29,439 nt of DNA from JAICMB01 sp035295125 (GCA_035295125.1 DATGJP010000069.1:1-29439), one strand, 5' to 3'. Counted from the stretch's first letter, positions 1 through 8,432 are shown. Translations and numbers: made by a program. The notes: generated by a model from the sequence alone, not told the origin.

Positions 1-271
1 CGCCAATGCCGAGGGAGCGGAGCGGGTGGTGAGCATCGTCGGCGCCGACGAGGTGGATCTCGACCGCAACCACATCAGTTGGGTGTCGCCTCTGGGGCGC
101 GCATTGATGAAGTCGGCAGCGGGCGACAGCGTAGTTCTCCAAGCGCCCCGCGGTACAGAATACCTGACCGTGCTGGAAGTCTGTTACCAGCGCATTGCTG
201 TGGAACCGTTCCGTGAACCACCTGGTTCGGGAGGCCTCGGCAAAGGGACTGCCTCGCCAACGCCAATCTGA
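1..271 (+). CDS. GreA/GreB-family transcription elongation factor, C-terminal part (5' truncated by window edge)
   Basis: The reading frame is open from the first bases (codons begin at position 2), so the real start lies outside the window. The visible part matches the C-terminal FKBP-like domain of Gre factors: the 'IVGADEVD' strand, then 'ISWVSPLGRALM' and 'GDSVVLQAPRGTEYLTVLEVCY', which is the order seen in GreA and GreB. Gre factors bind RNA polymerase and stimulate cleavage of backtracked RNA through acidic residues at the tip of the N-terminal coiled coil; that part is not visible. About 25 low-complexity residues follow the domain (Gly/Pro/Thr rich), which is longer than a typical GreA end. 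An Rnk-like protein sharing this domain cannot be excluded. The family call is solid; the exact paralogue is not determined. Confidence 0.8.
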   Translation, partial: ANAEGAERVVSIVGADEVDLDRNHISWVSPLGRALMKSAAGDSVVLQAPRGTEYLTVLEVCYQRIAVEPFREPPGSGGLGKGTASPTPI

Positions 272-418
272 CTGAGGTTGACGGAAACGCCACTGACGGT
301 ATCCAGGTTGAAGTGGGGAATGCGAGGCAAAGATCGCGGAGCGGTCTCGCTCGAACCCAGCTTGAGCGCCTACGAGAATCAGATGCAATCCCGCTTTACA
401 TGTGTGGCGGTGTCCAGC

Positions 419-448
419 AAAAAAAAAAGGGAGCCCCGGAGGGCTCCC
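419..448 (-). terminator. Intrinsic terminator of the TonB receptor gene
   Basis: An 8-bp perfect GC-rich stem (GGGAGCCC at 429-436 and GGGCTCCC at 441-448) encloses a 4-nt loop. On the plus strand it is preceded by ten A residues (419-428), which read as a U tract after the hairpin on the minus strand. It lies 25 bases downstream of the receptor stop codon, so it ends that minus-strand transcript. The plus-strand side has no T tract, so it is probably not bidirectional. Confidence 0.88.
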
Positions 449-472
449 TGACTTCCACCAAAGGAAAAACGA

Positions 473-3400
473 TTACCACTTGAAGCGAGCAACCAACTGA
501 ATCGTGCGTGGGTTGCTGCTGAAGGGTATCGACGGGTTATTAAAACTAACGTTGGCGACCTGCGCAAAGGCATTGGAGGATGTCGTCGCGGTATTCACAG
601 GCGCCGTGTTGTTGATGCTTCCCGGTACGAATTGGGGATGATTGAGGAAGTTGTAGAACTGGCCCGACAGATCGAATCTGAAACGCTCACGGAACGAGAA
701 GTGCTTAATGAGCGAGAAATCGATGTTGTTGATGGGCTGCACCGGCTCGGTATTGCGGCCGGCATTCGCATACGCGCCCTGCCCAGCCTGGATGTAACGG
801 GCATTCGGGTTGGTCGCGATGTAAGCCACGATGTTCGCATTGCCGGCGGCGAGTTTGTTGCCGTTGGCGTCGACGCCATAGACGGCGCTGCCCATGCCGG
901 CCGCGCCCGACGGGTTGATGATGGTACGGTCTGGCGCGGAGTCGCCGTTCAGGTTTGAATCCACGCCGCTCTGCACCGTGTAGTATTCCGGTGTCTCATA
1001 CGTGTATACGGGAGCCGCTTCCCAGTTCCCGACGACGTTCCTAAGGAACCAGTTGGAGCTCTTCTGGAGCCACGGTGTGTCGTACATCACGCTCAACGAG
1101 AAGCGCTGGCGGCGATCGAGAGCCGAGTTGGCCTTCTCAGCCGTCAAGTTGTGGAAATCCTGCGCGCGCCGCGGGGTCAGATAGGTGCTGGCCACTTCGG
1201 CGGTGCTGTTGTCGATCAGATGGCTCCAAGTGTAAGCGCCCTGGAACTGCAGTCCGCTCGAGAACCGGCGATTCAATTGCGCTGAGAGTCCGTTGTACGC
1301 GGACCAGCCAGTCGGCATATAGGACGTAATGGTGTTGGCGAAGCCCGCTGCTGCGAAAGCCGGATCGAGGCTGCCCGGAGCCTTAATCTGGCCCAGGTTT
1401 AACGGCAGCGCTTGCAGAGTCGCGACGGACGGCATCGCGAGGTATGTCGGGATGTTGTGAGTCGGCGTTACCAGCGAGAGCCGGTCAATCTGCTCCTGCT
1501 GAATCAGGTGGATGCCCTTGGTTCCGAGATATCGGACATCGAGCGTGTAATCTTTGTGGAATACATGCTGAACGCCGATGTTCCAGTTGACGGAATAGGG
1601 CAGTGTCTGGTCCGGCAGCCAGGAGGTGGTCTTGGCGCGGGCGTTGGCTGGCGTGAGGCTCGTCAACCCCTCGGACTGTGTAATGCCGCCGTTGGCGAGG
1701 AAGTTGGGAGTCTGCGCCGTTAAGGACTTCTGCAGCAGCGTGTAATACTCCGGCGGGACCGTGTTCAGGCCGACGTTGTCGAAAATGACGTCGTAAGCCA
1801 TGCCGAATCCGCCGCGAATTACAGTGTTGCCGCTTTTGGTCGGAGTGTAAGCGAAACCAAGACGCGGCGCGAGTCCGTGGGGGTCGGCGCTCGGCGACTT
1901 GAAAGTGATAAGGCCCGGAACGCTCGCCAGGGCATTCAGTTGATGAGCCTGCATCCCCAGCGGAACCGTCGTGTACTCGTAGCGTGCTCCAAAATTGATG
2001 GTCAGGTTATCACGCAGACGCCAGGTGTCCTGGATGTAGCTATAGGTGGCCTTCTGGTTGCCGTAATAGGGAGCGCCGCCGAGGCTGCGTCCATAGTAGT
2101 AGTCGGGCGAAACATCCTGAAGAAAGAGCGCCACGCTGGTGTACTCGTAATCGCCGCGTACGCGCTGGATGAAGAATTCGGGTGCGATGTAGTTCCGGAA
2201 CTCCGTCCCCAACTTCAAGCTGTGAGAACCTTTCGTCCAGGTGACGTTATCGACTCCCGAGTAAACGTTCTCGACGGTGGACTGCGGAAAATTCGAATTC
2301 GGTCCGATCTGCAAGCCGATATCGTTGAATTGCAGGTTGGGAAACGCATCGAGACCGGGGAACTTGTAGTCGCCTACCGGATCTGCGGAGTTATACCGGG
2401 AGTAGCCGGCGCGAAACTCGTTCGTAACCGTGGGGCTGAAGGTGTGATATTCGGCCAATGTCACCAGGTCGACTCGCGTCGGGACCATGGTGTAAAACGC
2501 CGGCAAATCGGCGCCGGTATTGATGGCGTCATAGCGGTTGTAGGCGTAGCGTCCGCGGATCTGGTCCTTATCGGAAATGTTGTAATCGGCGCTGGCTACT
2601 CCGAAGAAGTTGTTCTGGTAGTTCGGCGCCACGACGGGGAATTGACCGGTGGGGACGCTGACGTTGCCGATTGCGATGCTGGGCGCGCCCGGAGTCACCG
2701 ATGGCGCAACCGCGTATTGCTTCAGGATATTGAGATTCGTCTGGCTCACGCCCGGCAGGGCCGCGAGTGTCGCGTATCCTGCTGCCGTGGGGGCATAGAG
2801 GGTGCCCGATGTCGCAGAGGAGCCGTACGGGTTGTACTCAAAATCCATGAAGAAGAAAAGCTTTTCCTTCTTAACTGGGCCGCCGAATTCGCCGCCCAAC
2901 CGGTTCTGGTCGTATCGCGGATTACTGGTCAGCCTTTGATTCTGGTAGAGCTGATCCATGGCATCGAGATTACGGTTCTGGAGGTACTCGTAAAACGCCC
3001 CATGAAACTGGTTCGAACCGCTTTTCACGATGGTGTTGAATTGGCCGCCTGAAGAGTGGCCGAACTCAGGCAGAAACTGGTTCTGAATCAGCGTGAACTC
3101 CGCGACCGCATCATTTGGGATGTAGGCGTTCGGCCCTGTGACCGACTTGTTGTTGTTGTCGACGCCTTCCACCATGAAGTTGTTGTTGCGGGGGCGCTGT
3201 CCGCCAATGGACGGTCCCGTGCCCACGCCAACTCCGCCGGCGCTGCCGACGCCCGCCTGCAGCAGGGACATATTGATCACGCCATTTCCGATACTCGTCA
3301 TGGGAAGATCGGTCGCCTGTTTCGTGGAGTAGGTGCCGGCGATCTGCGCTGACGTCGTATCGATCACGGGAGGCGCTTCGGTAACGGTAATCGCGGTGGA

Positions 3401-3766
3401 AACCGAGCCGACCTGCAGCGACAGATTCGCAGGTGTCGTCTGATTCAGGAGAACCACCACGCCCTTCAATTGCGAAGATCCGAAGCCGGGAGCAGTCGCG
3501 CTCACATCGTAGTTGCCGGGCGGCAAATTCGATATGCGATATTCGCCGCGCGCATTCGTCGTGGCGGGCATTTTGATGTTGGTGGCCGCGTTAATGGCGA
3601 CAACGGACGCGTTCGGCACGGCTGCGCCGCTGCTATCCGTCACGGTGCCTACCAGGTCACCACTGATCGCCTGGGCCTGCAACCGAGGTTGTACAAATAC
3701 GCCCACAGCGACAACGAGAGCTATAAGAAGAAAAAAACGGGCCAGAGCGGCCGATCGCACTGTCAT
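473..3766 (-). CDS. TonB-dependent receptor with N-terminal carboxypeptidase-regulatory-like domain (Oar-like)
   Basis: Outer-membrane beta-barrel predicted to import a bulky substrate such as an oligosaccharide, peptide or chelate, using TonB energy; the ligand cannot be read from sequence. From the chosen start the protein is about 1,097 residues. It has a signal peptide (residues 1-32, hydrophobic core 'FFLLIALVVAVGVFV', cut near 'LQAQA'), a CarbopepD_reg-like domain (about 34-115, with 'GTVTDSSGAAVPNASV' and 'GEYRISNLPPGNYDV'), a plug region (about 130-250, 'GGQRPRNNNFMVEGVDNNN'), then a long barrel ending in 'VARFKW' with the C-terminal aromatic residue usual in barrel proteins. The start at 3766 was preferred over 3811 because AGAGGAG sits 7 nt upstream and it begins directly with the signal peptide. 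It is monocistronic: a terminator follows, and about 400 bases without a convincing gene precede it. Confidence 0.93.
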   Translation of the reverse strand: MTVRSAALARFFLLIALVVAVGVFVQPRLQAQAISGDLVGTVTDSSGAAVPNASVVAINAATNIKMPATTNARGEYRISNLPPGNYDVSATAPGFGSSQLKGVVVLLNQTTPANLSLQVGSVSTAITVTEAPPVIDTTSAQIAGTYSTKQATDLPMTSIGNGVINMSLLQAGVGSAGGVGVGTGPSIGGQRPRNNNFMVEGVDNNNKSVTGPNAYIPNDAVAEFTLIQNQFLPEFGHSSGGQFNTIVKSGSNQFHGAFYEYLQNRNLDAMDQLYQNQRLTSNPRYDQNRLGGEFGGPVKKEKLFFFMDFEYNPYGSSATSGTLYAPTAAGYATLAALPGVSQTNLNILKQYAVAPSVTPGAPSIAIGNVSVPTGQFPVVAPNYQNNFFGVASADYNISDKDQIRGRYAYNRYDAINTGADLPAFYTMVPTRVDLVTLAEYHTFSPTVTNEFRAGYSRYNSADPVGDYKFPGLDAFPNLQFNDIGLQIGPNSNFPQSTVENVYSGVDNVTWTKGSHSLKLGTEFRNYIAPEFFIQRVRGDYEYTSVALFLQDVSPDYYYGRSLGGAPYYGNQKATYSYIQDTWRLRDNLTINFGARYEYTTVPLGMQAHQLNALASVPGLITFKSPSADPHGLAPRLGFAYTPTKSGNTVIRGGFGMAYDVIFDNVGLNTVPPEYYTLLQKSLTAQTPNFLANGGITQSEGLTSLTPANARAKTTSWLPDQTLPYSVNWNIGVQHVFHKDYTLDVRYLGTKGIHLIQQEQIDRLSLVTPTHNIPTYLAMPSVATLQALPLNLGQIKAPGSLDPAFAAAGFANTITSYMPTGWSAYNGLSAQLNRRFSSGLQFQGAYTWSHLIDNSTAEVASTYLTPRRAQDFHNLTAEKANSALDRRQRFSLSVMYDTPWLQKSSNWFLRNVVGNWEAAPVYTYETPEYYTVQSGVDSNLNGDSAPDRTIINPSGAAGMGSAVYGVDANGNKLAAGNANIVAYIATNPNARYIQAGQGAYANAGRNTEPVQPINNIDFSLIKHFSFRERFRFDLSGQFYNFLNHPQFVPGSINNTAPVNTATTSSNAFAQVANVSFNNPSIPFSSNPRTIQLVARFKW

Positions 3767-4168
3767 TGAACCACTCCTCTTTTTTAAGGCAGGATTAGTA
3801 AGAAAATCCAAGAGGCCATGGCATCACTGCGTGAAGTTGCGCACTCTTCGCGTCGTATTCGGTGCCTATGCGAGCCTGTGCAGGAGTTATTCGCAGTTAC
3901 CGTTCCAAAGCGCCAGAGGGAGCGTAAACAACGTCAGGCACTTGAAACAATGCGGGTTATACAGATATCGGTAGTTGTCGGAGTGGTTTATTCCAGAAAT
4001 GAGATGCTGTTCGCCATTCAAACGCCCCAGACTTGGGTGGACTGCGAGGATTGCGTGAGGATGCTTCGAACCTCATGCGCAGAATCCCCCACCCCGTGAA
4101 GTTGCGCGGTTGAATTCTGCCACCTTAGAATGTGGAGTTTTCGACCGTGCCTGTTAGAATCGCTTTAG
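3767..4168. other. Intergenic region between divergent genes
   Basis: About 400 bases separate the receptor gene (minus) from the small gene at 4169 (plus). A 93-codon plus-strand ORF (3818-4099) lies here, but its translation shows no domain, no convincing ribosome site and an irregular composition, so it is not called. Two TAGAAT hexamers (4126-4131 and 4155-4160) resemble -10 elements for the rightward gene. A TTGCGC at 4102-4107 lies 18 nt before the first of them and could be a weak -35. Nothing else was recognised. Confidence 0.5.
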
Positions 4169-4540
4169 ATGCTCGACAATTTCCGCAAGTTCACCGCTGG
4201 ACCCGATCCCTTCGGCCGCAAGTGGGACGTGGAGTTCCGTTGGTTGCAAACCGGTATATCGATCCGCCACGCCGACACCGTCGATGTGAAGTTCGAGGCG
4301 GCTCCCGAGGGCGAGGAGAAGTATGAGCGCGTCATCGCGATGAAGCATCCTGATCTCCTGGCGCTCAGCAAGAAGACCGGTCACCCGCTTACCGACCCCT
4401 GGTGCCTGAAGCTGGCAGCTTTGCACCTGAAAAAGATGATTGAAGGCGGAGAAGATATTGAAAAGACTTTAGTTACTGTTTCCGCCCAAGAGTTGGAGGG
4501 TTATTCCCGCCAGATCGAGCCCGCCGGAGCTTCCCGCTAG
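4169..4540 (+). CDS. Conserved-looking small protein of unknown function
   Basis: A 123-residue soluble protein with no signal peptide or membrane segment. I do not recognise a named domain. The N-terminal half looks like a small beta-rich fold ('KWDVEFRWLQTGISIRHADTVDVKFEA'). The C-terminal half is predicted helical ('DPWCLKLAALHLKKMIEGGEDIEKTLVTVSAQEL') and rich in Lys and Glu. Balanced charge, normal codon use for the window and a full-length frame support a real gene. There is no Shine-Dalgarno sequence; instead TAGAAT (4155-4160) stands 8 nt before the ATG, so translation from a very short leader is possible. It could be an Acidobacteria-restricted protein. Function unknown. Confidence 0.65.
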   Translation: MLDNFRKFTAGPDPFGRKWDVEFRWLQTGISIRHADTVDVKFEAAPEGEEKYERVIAMKHPDLLALSKKTGHPLTDPWCLKLAALHLKKMIEGGEDIEKTLVTVSAQELEGYSRQIEPAGASR

Positions 4541-4615
4541 AAACCGCGTCGAAAAACCAGCCGGGAGGATGTAATAAGCCAGCGTCCGATCCGTCTTCCT
4601 GAGCAGGAGGACGGC

Positions 4616-4726
4616 ATGGACAAAACACTTAGCAAAGCACTTGCAGACAACCCTGAAGTGTTGGCTCTTGCGGTCATCATCCTGTCACTGCTCGGCAACG
4701 TCCATTTCCCCCTGGCCGTTTGCTAG
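4616..4726 (+). CDS. Putative 36-residue single-pass membrane micropeptide
   Basis: A short ORF that starts with ATG 5 nt after a strong AGGAGG ribosome site (4605-4610). The translation has a charged and polar N-terminus ('MDKTLSKALADNPE') followed by a continuous hydrophobic stretch ('VLALAVIILSLLGNV', about residues 15-29) and a short tail ending in Cys. This fits a small one-helix membrane protein. It lies between the unknown gene at 4169 and the LacI-type gene, 75 bases after the former. It has no recognisable family. An alternative is a leader peptide controlling the downstream regulator. The ribosome site plus clean amphipathic layout is the support; expression is not shown. Confidence 0.5.
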   Translation: MDKTLSKALADNPEVLALAVIILSLLGNVHFPLAVC

Positions 4727-4750
4727 CGATCCCCGTCATCAAGAGCTCGA

Positions 4751-4781
4751 TAACGTTAACGCCAACGTGCCACAATAGAAT
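4751..4781 (+). promoter_or_regulatory. Candidate operator and -10 element upstream of the lacI-type gene
   Basis: TAACGTTA (4751-4758) is a perfect 8-bp palindrome with a central CG, the usual core of LacI-family operators. AACG half-sites recur nearby (4752, 4758, 4764). A TAGAAT (4776-4781) resembles a -10 box and stands 13 nt before the chosen start codon, so a bound repressor would overlap the promoter. This suggests autorepression, as is common in the family. It is an inference from motif and position only. Confidence 0.35.
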
Positions 4782-4794
4782 CTCAACGGCACTG

Positions 4795-5826
4795 ATGGCC
4801 AGACAATCCAAGAGTGTCACGACTATTGTCGACATCGCGCGTAAGCTGAAACTCTCGCCGATGACCGTTTCCCGCGCCTTGACGGGGAATCGGGAAGTGA
4901 GCGAACGGACGCGTCAAAAGGTCCTGCGCACTGCAACCGCACTGGGGTATCAGCCCAACCGCTGGGCCCGCAGCCTGGTAACGCGGCGGTCCTCCATCAT
5001 CGGCATTGTGATTCCCGACATTTCGCACTCGTTTTTCGCCGAGATCACGTGCGGTGTCGAGGAAGTGATCGAGAAGTCGGGCTACGACATCCTGCTGTGC
5101 CATTCACGGAGCAATGCCGAGCGGGAGCGCTCAGAAATCAGCATGCTCGTCGGCAGCCGGGTGGACGGTCTGATAGTGGCTTCGGTGCAGCCTGAGCAGT
5201 CGCCCGAGCCGTTCACGCGGCTAACCGAAATGAAGGTCCCATTCGTCCTCGTGGACCGGTTCTTTCCCAAATCGGAGTTTGCTTCGGTGCGCGTGGACGA
5301 CCGTATCGTGGGCCGGCTTGCGACCGAGTGTCTCATCGCTTTAGGTCACCGGAGGATTGCCCACATCGAGGGGCGGGGGATCAGCCCTGGATCGTTCCGT
5401 AAACTCGGGCATCTCGATGCGCTTAAGGCCGCCTCCATCGCATCACGCAAAGAATGGATTCTCGAAGGAGACTTCAGTCTCGAGAGCGGACGTGAGGCAA
5501 TGCGCGCCATCCTGCGGATGAAACCGCGTCCGACCGCTGTTTTCGCAGCCAACGATCCGATGGCCGTGGGAGCGGTTTATGCCTGTCGCGATGCCGGGTT
5601 ACGGGTGCCCGAGGATATTTCGATCGTGGGCGCCGGCAATATCGAGAGCCCGCACCATCCTAATCCGTTTCTCACAACCGTCGATTGGCCGCGTGAGGAG
5701 TTAGGGCGCGTCGCAGCTACGATTCTGCTGGAAAGCATCAAGCCGAGTGGGGAGATGCAGCCGACAAGCAAGGTGTTTGAGCCCCGGCTTCTCATTCGTC
5801 AATCGACTGGGCGCCGCACAGGCTAA
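4795..5826 (+). CDS. LacI/GalR-family transcriptional regulator
   Basis: DNA-binding repressor or activator controlled by a small ligand, often a sugar. From the chosen start it is 343 residues, normal for the family. Residues about 8-60 form the LacI helix-turn-helix with hinge ('TIVDIARKLKLSPMTVSRAL' then 'VSERTRQKVLRTATALGYQPN'). This is followed by a periplasmic-binding-protein-like effector domain ('IGIVIPDISHSFFAEITCGVEE', 'VDGLIVAS', 'AVFAANDPMAVGAVYACRDAGLRVPEDISIVG', 'LTTVDWPREELGR'). The upstream start at 4720 would add a 25-residue tail without similarity and overlap the micropeptide, so ATG 4795 is preferred. No sugar operon adjoins it, so the target regulon is unknown; a candidate self-operator lies just upstream. 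Confidence 0.92.
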   Translation: MARQSKSVTTIVDIARKLKLSPMTVSRALTGNREVSERTRQKVLRTATALGYQPNRWARSLVTRRSSIIGIVIPDISHSFFAEITCGVEEVIEKSGYDILLCHSRSNAERERSEISMLVGSRVDGLIVASVQPEQSPEPFTRLTEMKVPFVLVDRFFPKSEFASVRVDDRIVGRLATECLIALGHRRIAHIEGRGISPGSFRKLGHLDALKAASIASRKEWILEGDFSLESGREAMRAILRMKPRPTAVFAANDPMAVGAVYACRDAGLRVPEDISIVGAGNIESPHHPNPFLTTVDWPREELGRVAATILLESIKPSGEMQPTSKVFEPRLLIRQSTGRRTG

Positions 5827-5853
5827 AGCCTAATGCGCTTAGTTTTCCGAATG

Positions 5854-5873
5854 GTGGCGCAGGCGGCTTCGCC
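5854..5873 (-). repeat. Dispersed short repeat, copy 1 (part of a hairpin)
   Basis: Read on the minus strand this is GGCGAAGCCGCCTGCGCCAC, matching the window consensus GGCGAARCCGCCTGYGCCAC. Its core also forms a 9-bp hairpin on the plus strand (5857-5865 with 5870-5878, one G-T pair, loop GCTT). It lies between the convergent LacI-type and KimA-type genes, 31 bases past the lacI stop, so it could also act in transcription termination, although no T tract follows. Confidence 0.6.
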
Positions 5874-5901
5874 TGTGCGTTTGCGGTAAGGTCCAAAGGC
5901 A

Positions 5902-5921
5902 GGCGAAACCGCCTGCTTCAC
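5902..5921 (+). repeat. Dispersed short repeat, copy 2 (part of a hairpin)
   Basis: GGCGAAACCGCCTGCTTCAC, in the opposite orientation to copy 1 and matching the consensus GGCGAARCCGCCTGYGCCAC except at three positions near its end. It forms a perfect 7-bp stem (5899-5905 with 5910-5916, loop AAAC). With copy 1 it makes an inverted pair of hairpins about 30 bases apart in the convergent intergenic space. Confidence 0.6.
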
Positions 5922-5954
5922 CCTTCCTTAGCGTGCCGCCCCTGGGCTTTCGAC

Positions 5955-7838
5955 TTAATTCGGATCCCAGTTCGCCTTCAAATACCAGGGCACGTTAACC
6001 ACTATGATTCGCTGTGTCCCCTTCACGTATAGCAGTCCTTTTAACGCCGCTGCACGCTGGTTGTGCAGCGCGTGGTAATACCAACGCCGTTCGATCAGCT
6101 CGGGAATCAGCACCGCAATCTGGCGGTCCGGATTCTTGCGTTCAAGCTCCAGCACGGCGTCCACGATCGGATTGATCACAAAGCGGTACGGAGAGGGAAG
6201 CACCATTAACCTGGGCGGGCACATCCCAATCTCGAGCACGGGCTTCTCGACGAAGTCGGACCATTGCTCGCGGAGATACATTGTCCGTTCTCCCGAATCG
6301 ATGTGCACTGCGACGATATCCTCCGACAGGTTTAATCCGAGCGTCAGGGCTCTTTTCGCGAGTAAACTCCAACGGTCGATCGGCACCACGACAAGGGGCG
6401 GGCGAAAATGGGTCAACTTCAGCGGGGTCTGGCTCGCCACCTGCATGCTCACGTTGTGATACTGCCGCCGGACCGCGACCATGACGGCTAGCAGCGCTGG
6501 AATCAACACCAGCGTGACCCAGGCGCCCTCGGCGAACTTCGCGACCAAAACTACAATCACGGTAACGCCGGTGACGAGAGCGCCTAAGCCGTTTATCAGC
6601 ATGCTCCGCCATGCGCTTGCACCCCGAATGCGCCTCCAATGGAACACCATCCCCCATTGCGACAGCGTGAAAGCCAGGAACGCGCCGACCGCAAATAAGG
6701 GAATCAGCCGGTCAGTCACGCCGCCAAACAGAATCAGAAGAACGCCCGCGAGAACGGAGAGGACATAAATCCCCTGCGAGTACACCAGCCTGCGACCCCG
6801 CGAAGCAAAAGAACGCGGCAGGTAGCCGTCCTGCGCGATGGTGCGGCACAAGCGTGGAAAATCTGCGAAGGCGGTGTTTGCGGAAAGAGCCAGCACCAGT
6901 AGGATCGACCCGATCGTCACATAGTAGAAAATGCCTTTGCCAGCAACCGCTCCTACCAGTATCGAGAGCACACTCTCATAGCCCGGCTGTCCTGGATCGG
7001 TGGCCGCGACTCCATAGCCTCGGACAAGATATGCAATGCCTGCCAGCAGAACGATCAACAAAGCAATGATCACGATCAGCGTTTGGCGTGCATTCCTGGA
7101 GGCGGGTTGGCGAAACGCTTTCACTCCGTTGCTGACCGCCTCGACGCCGGTCATCGCGGTGCAGCCGCTGGAAAACGCCTTGAGCAGCACCCATGCGCTC
7201 ACGGCAGCGATGGCGTGCGGGGCTTTGGGAGGAGCGACGACGGGCATTGGCACGCCGTGACCAACAATCATCTTGAACAGACCGATCGTGATGACGATGA
7301 GCAGGGTTCCAATGAACAGATATGTGGGAACCATGAACACGACGCCGGTTTCGCGGACTCCGCGCAGATTGACAAGCGTGATGAGCACAAGAATGCCCAG
7401 GCACATGAGCAGCGTGTGCTGTTGCAGGCTCGGCGCCGCGGAGACCAGTGCGCCGACTCCAGCCGATATCCCGACAGCGACCACGAGTATGTAGTCGATC
7501 ATCAACGCCGCCGCGGCCAATAGGCCGGGCGATACCCCGAGATTCTCCCGCGCGACGGTGTACGAGCCGCCCCCGCCCGGATAACTCTCGATTGTCTGAA
7601 GGTACGAAAAACAAACGATCGTGAGCAGGATGATGATGCTGATGCTGATCGGCACGATGTACGCGACCCCCGCCAGGCCCAGCGGGATCAGCAGGGTGAG
7701 CGCCGCCTCGGGCCCGTAGGCCGCGGAGCTAAGCGCATCGAGGCCGAAGATCGGGATGCCCGCCGCGGCTCCAATGCGCTCGCCCTCTTCGCTGGACGAA
7801 GCCAGCGGCTTTCCAAACAACCCATCCATCAGGGACAT
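5955..7838 (-). CDS. kimA: KimA-like potassium transporter / APC-superfamily permease with cytoplasmic C-terminal domain
   Basis: A 627-residue inner-membrane protein. About twelve hydrophobic helices (residues about 25-470) are followed by a soluble tail of about 150 residues with a universal-stress-like look ('SLLAKRALTLGLNLSEDIVAVHID', 'PDRQIAVLIPELIERRWYYHALHNQ'). From memory, length and motif order match Bacillus KimA/YdaO, a high-affinity proton-coupled K+ importer: 'LDALSSAAYGPE' (D34, Y41), 'MIDYILVVAV' (D115), 'SSGCTAMTGVEAVSNG' (E233), 'ANTAFADFPRL'. These acidic and Tyr positions correspond to residues implicated in ion binding. In Firmicutes the tail binds c-di-AMP and a riboswitch controls the gene; here only 70 bases separate it from the divergent neighbour and no riboswitch is visible. 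There is no clear ribosome site; a TAGAAT -10-like box lies 7 nt upstream. It could instead move amino acids. Confidence 0.85.
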   Translation of the reverse strand: MSLMDGLFGKPLASSSEEGERIGAAAGIPIFGLDALSSAAYGPEAALTLLIPLGLAGVAYIVPISISIIILLTIVCFSYLQTIESYPGGGGSYTVARENLGVSPGLLAAAALMIDYILVVAVGISAGVGALVSAAPSLQQHTLLMCLGILVLITLVNLRGVRETGVVFMVPTYLFIGTLLIVITIGLFKMIVGHGVPMPVVAPPKAPHAIAAVSAWVLLKAFSSGCTAMTGVEAVSNGVKAFRQPASRNARQTLIVIIALLIVLLAGIAYLVRGYGVAATDPGQPGYESVLSILVGAVAGKGIFYYVTIGSILLVLALSANTAFADFPRLCRTIAQDGYLPRSFASRGRRLVYSQGIYVLSVLAGVLLILFGGVTDRLIPLFAVGAFLAFTLSQWGMVFHWRRIRGASAWRSMLINGLGALVTGVTVIVVLVAKFAEGAWVTLVLIPALLAVMVAVRRQYHNVSMQVASQTPLKLTHFRPPLVVVPIDRWSLLAKRALTLGLNLSEDIVAVHIDSGERTMYLREQWSDFVEKPVLEIGMCPPRLMVLPSPYRFVINPIVDAVLELERKNPDRQIAVLIPELIERRWYYHALHNQRAAALKGLLYVKGTQRIIVVNVPWYLKANWDPN

Positions 7839-7845
7839 TCGTTCG

Positions 7846-7851
7846 ATTCTA
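7846..7851 (-). promoter_or_regulatory. -10-like box directly before the kimA-like start codon
   Basis: On the minus strand TAGAAT is followed by 7 nt and the ATG at 7838. The usual distance from -10 to the transcription start would put the first base of the mRNA at or next to the start codon. No Shine-Dalgarno sequence lies in between, which fits leaderless or near-leaderless translation. A good -35 was not found. Confidence 0.35.
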
Positions 7852-7908
7852 GCTGTTCGCGCTAGCTCTTAAGGAGTATGCTGAGGGTGGAAAGGGTGGT
7901 CTTACTTC

Positions 7909-8400
7909 ATGAGACCTGAAAAGCGCGACTTCCGGCGTGCCATGATCGCCGGTTTCGTCTCCACTCTGATTCTCACTGCACTTATGTACCTGGCCCCGTT
8001 GATGGGCCTGCCCCGGATTGATATGGCAGCCTCGCTTGGCATTCCAATCTCCGGCCGTGAAGCCGCGACGTTCAGCGCAAATTGGTTCGGCGGCCTGTTG
8101 GTTTTCTTCATATTCGGGAGTATCGTGTCTCCCTGGATCTTCGTTTATCTTTTCCCGGCTCTGATTGGGAAGCCCTGGGTACGTGGCCTCGAATGGGGTG
8201 TCCTGGTTTGGTTCTTTGGGGGCGTAGGCATCATGACTCTGTTGGGGCTGGGTTTTAACGAGGCTCATTTCGAGCACCCGTTCTCCAGCTTCTTCTCGAG
8301 CCTTGCAGGCCATCTGCTGTACGGAGTGATTCTCGGCCTGATCGCCGGGGGTTCATTGATGCACTTGCAATCGCAAACGAAGACGGCCGCGCAGGCATAG
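7909..8400 (+). CDS. Small four-helix integral membrane protein (DUF6789-like)
   Basis: A 163-residue membrane protein with about four transmembrane helices: residues 11-31 ('AMIAGFVSTLILTALMYLA'), about 58-83, about 92-115 ('LEWGVLVWFFGGVGIMTLL') and about 128-150 ('SLAGHLLYGVILGLIAGGSL'). The opening segment with 'APLMGLPRIDMAASLG' resembles the DUF6789 group of uncharacterised membrane proteins, but this is from memory. It is transcribed divergently from the kimA-like gene with a 70-base shared region. No catalytic motif is visible. Membrane location is well supported, function unknown. Confidence 0.8.
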   Translation: MRPEKRDFRRAMIAGFVSTLILTALMYLAPLMGLPRIDMAASLGIPISGREAATFSANWFGGLLVFFIFGSIVSPWIFVYLFPALIGKPWVRGLEWGVLVWFFGGVGIMTLLGLGFNEAHFEHPFSSFFSSLAGHLLYGVILGLIAGGSLMHLQSQTKTAAQA

Positions 8401-8432
8401 TTCGTTTAATCGCTTATAGCTTCCGCCACGAA

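Noticed and set aside
1877..3052. 391-codon plus-strand ORF inside the TonB receptor gene
   Set aside because: Antisense to a complete receptor gene with clear domains and signal peptide; its translation shows no domain and is a frame shadow of GC-rich coding DNA.
3818..4099. 93-codon ORF in the large intergenic space
   Set aside because: No ribosome site, no recognisable fold and a chance-like composition.
7839..7908. c-di-AMP (ydaO-type) riboswitch expected before a kimA gene
   Set aside because: Only 70 bases are available and no conserved riboswitch features are seen.
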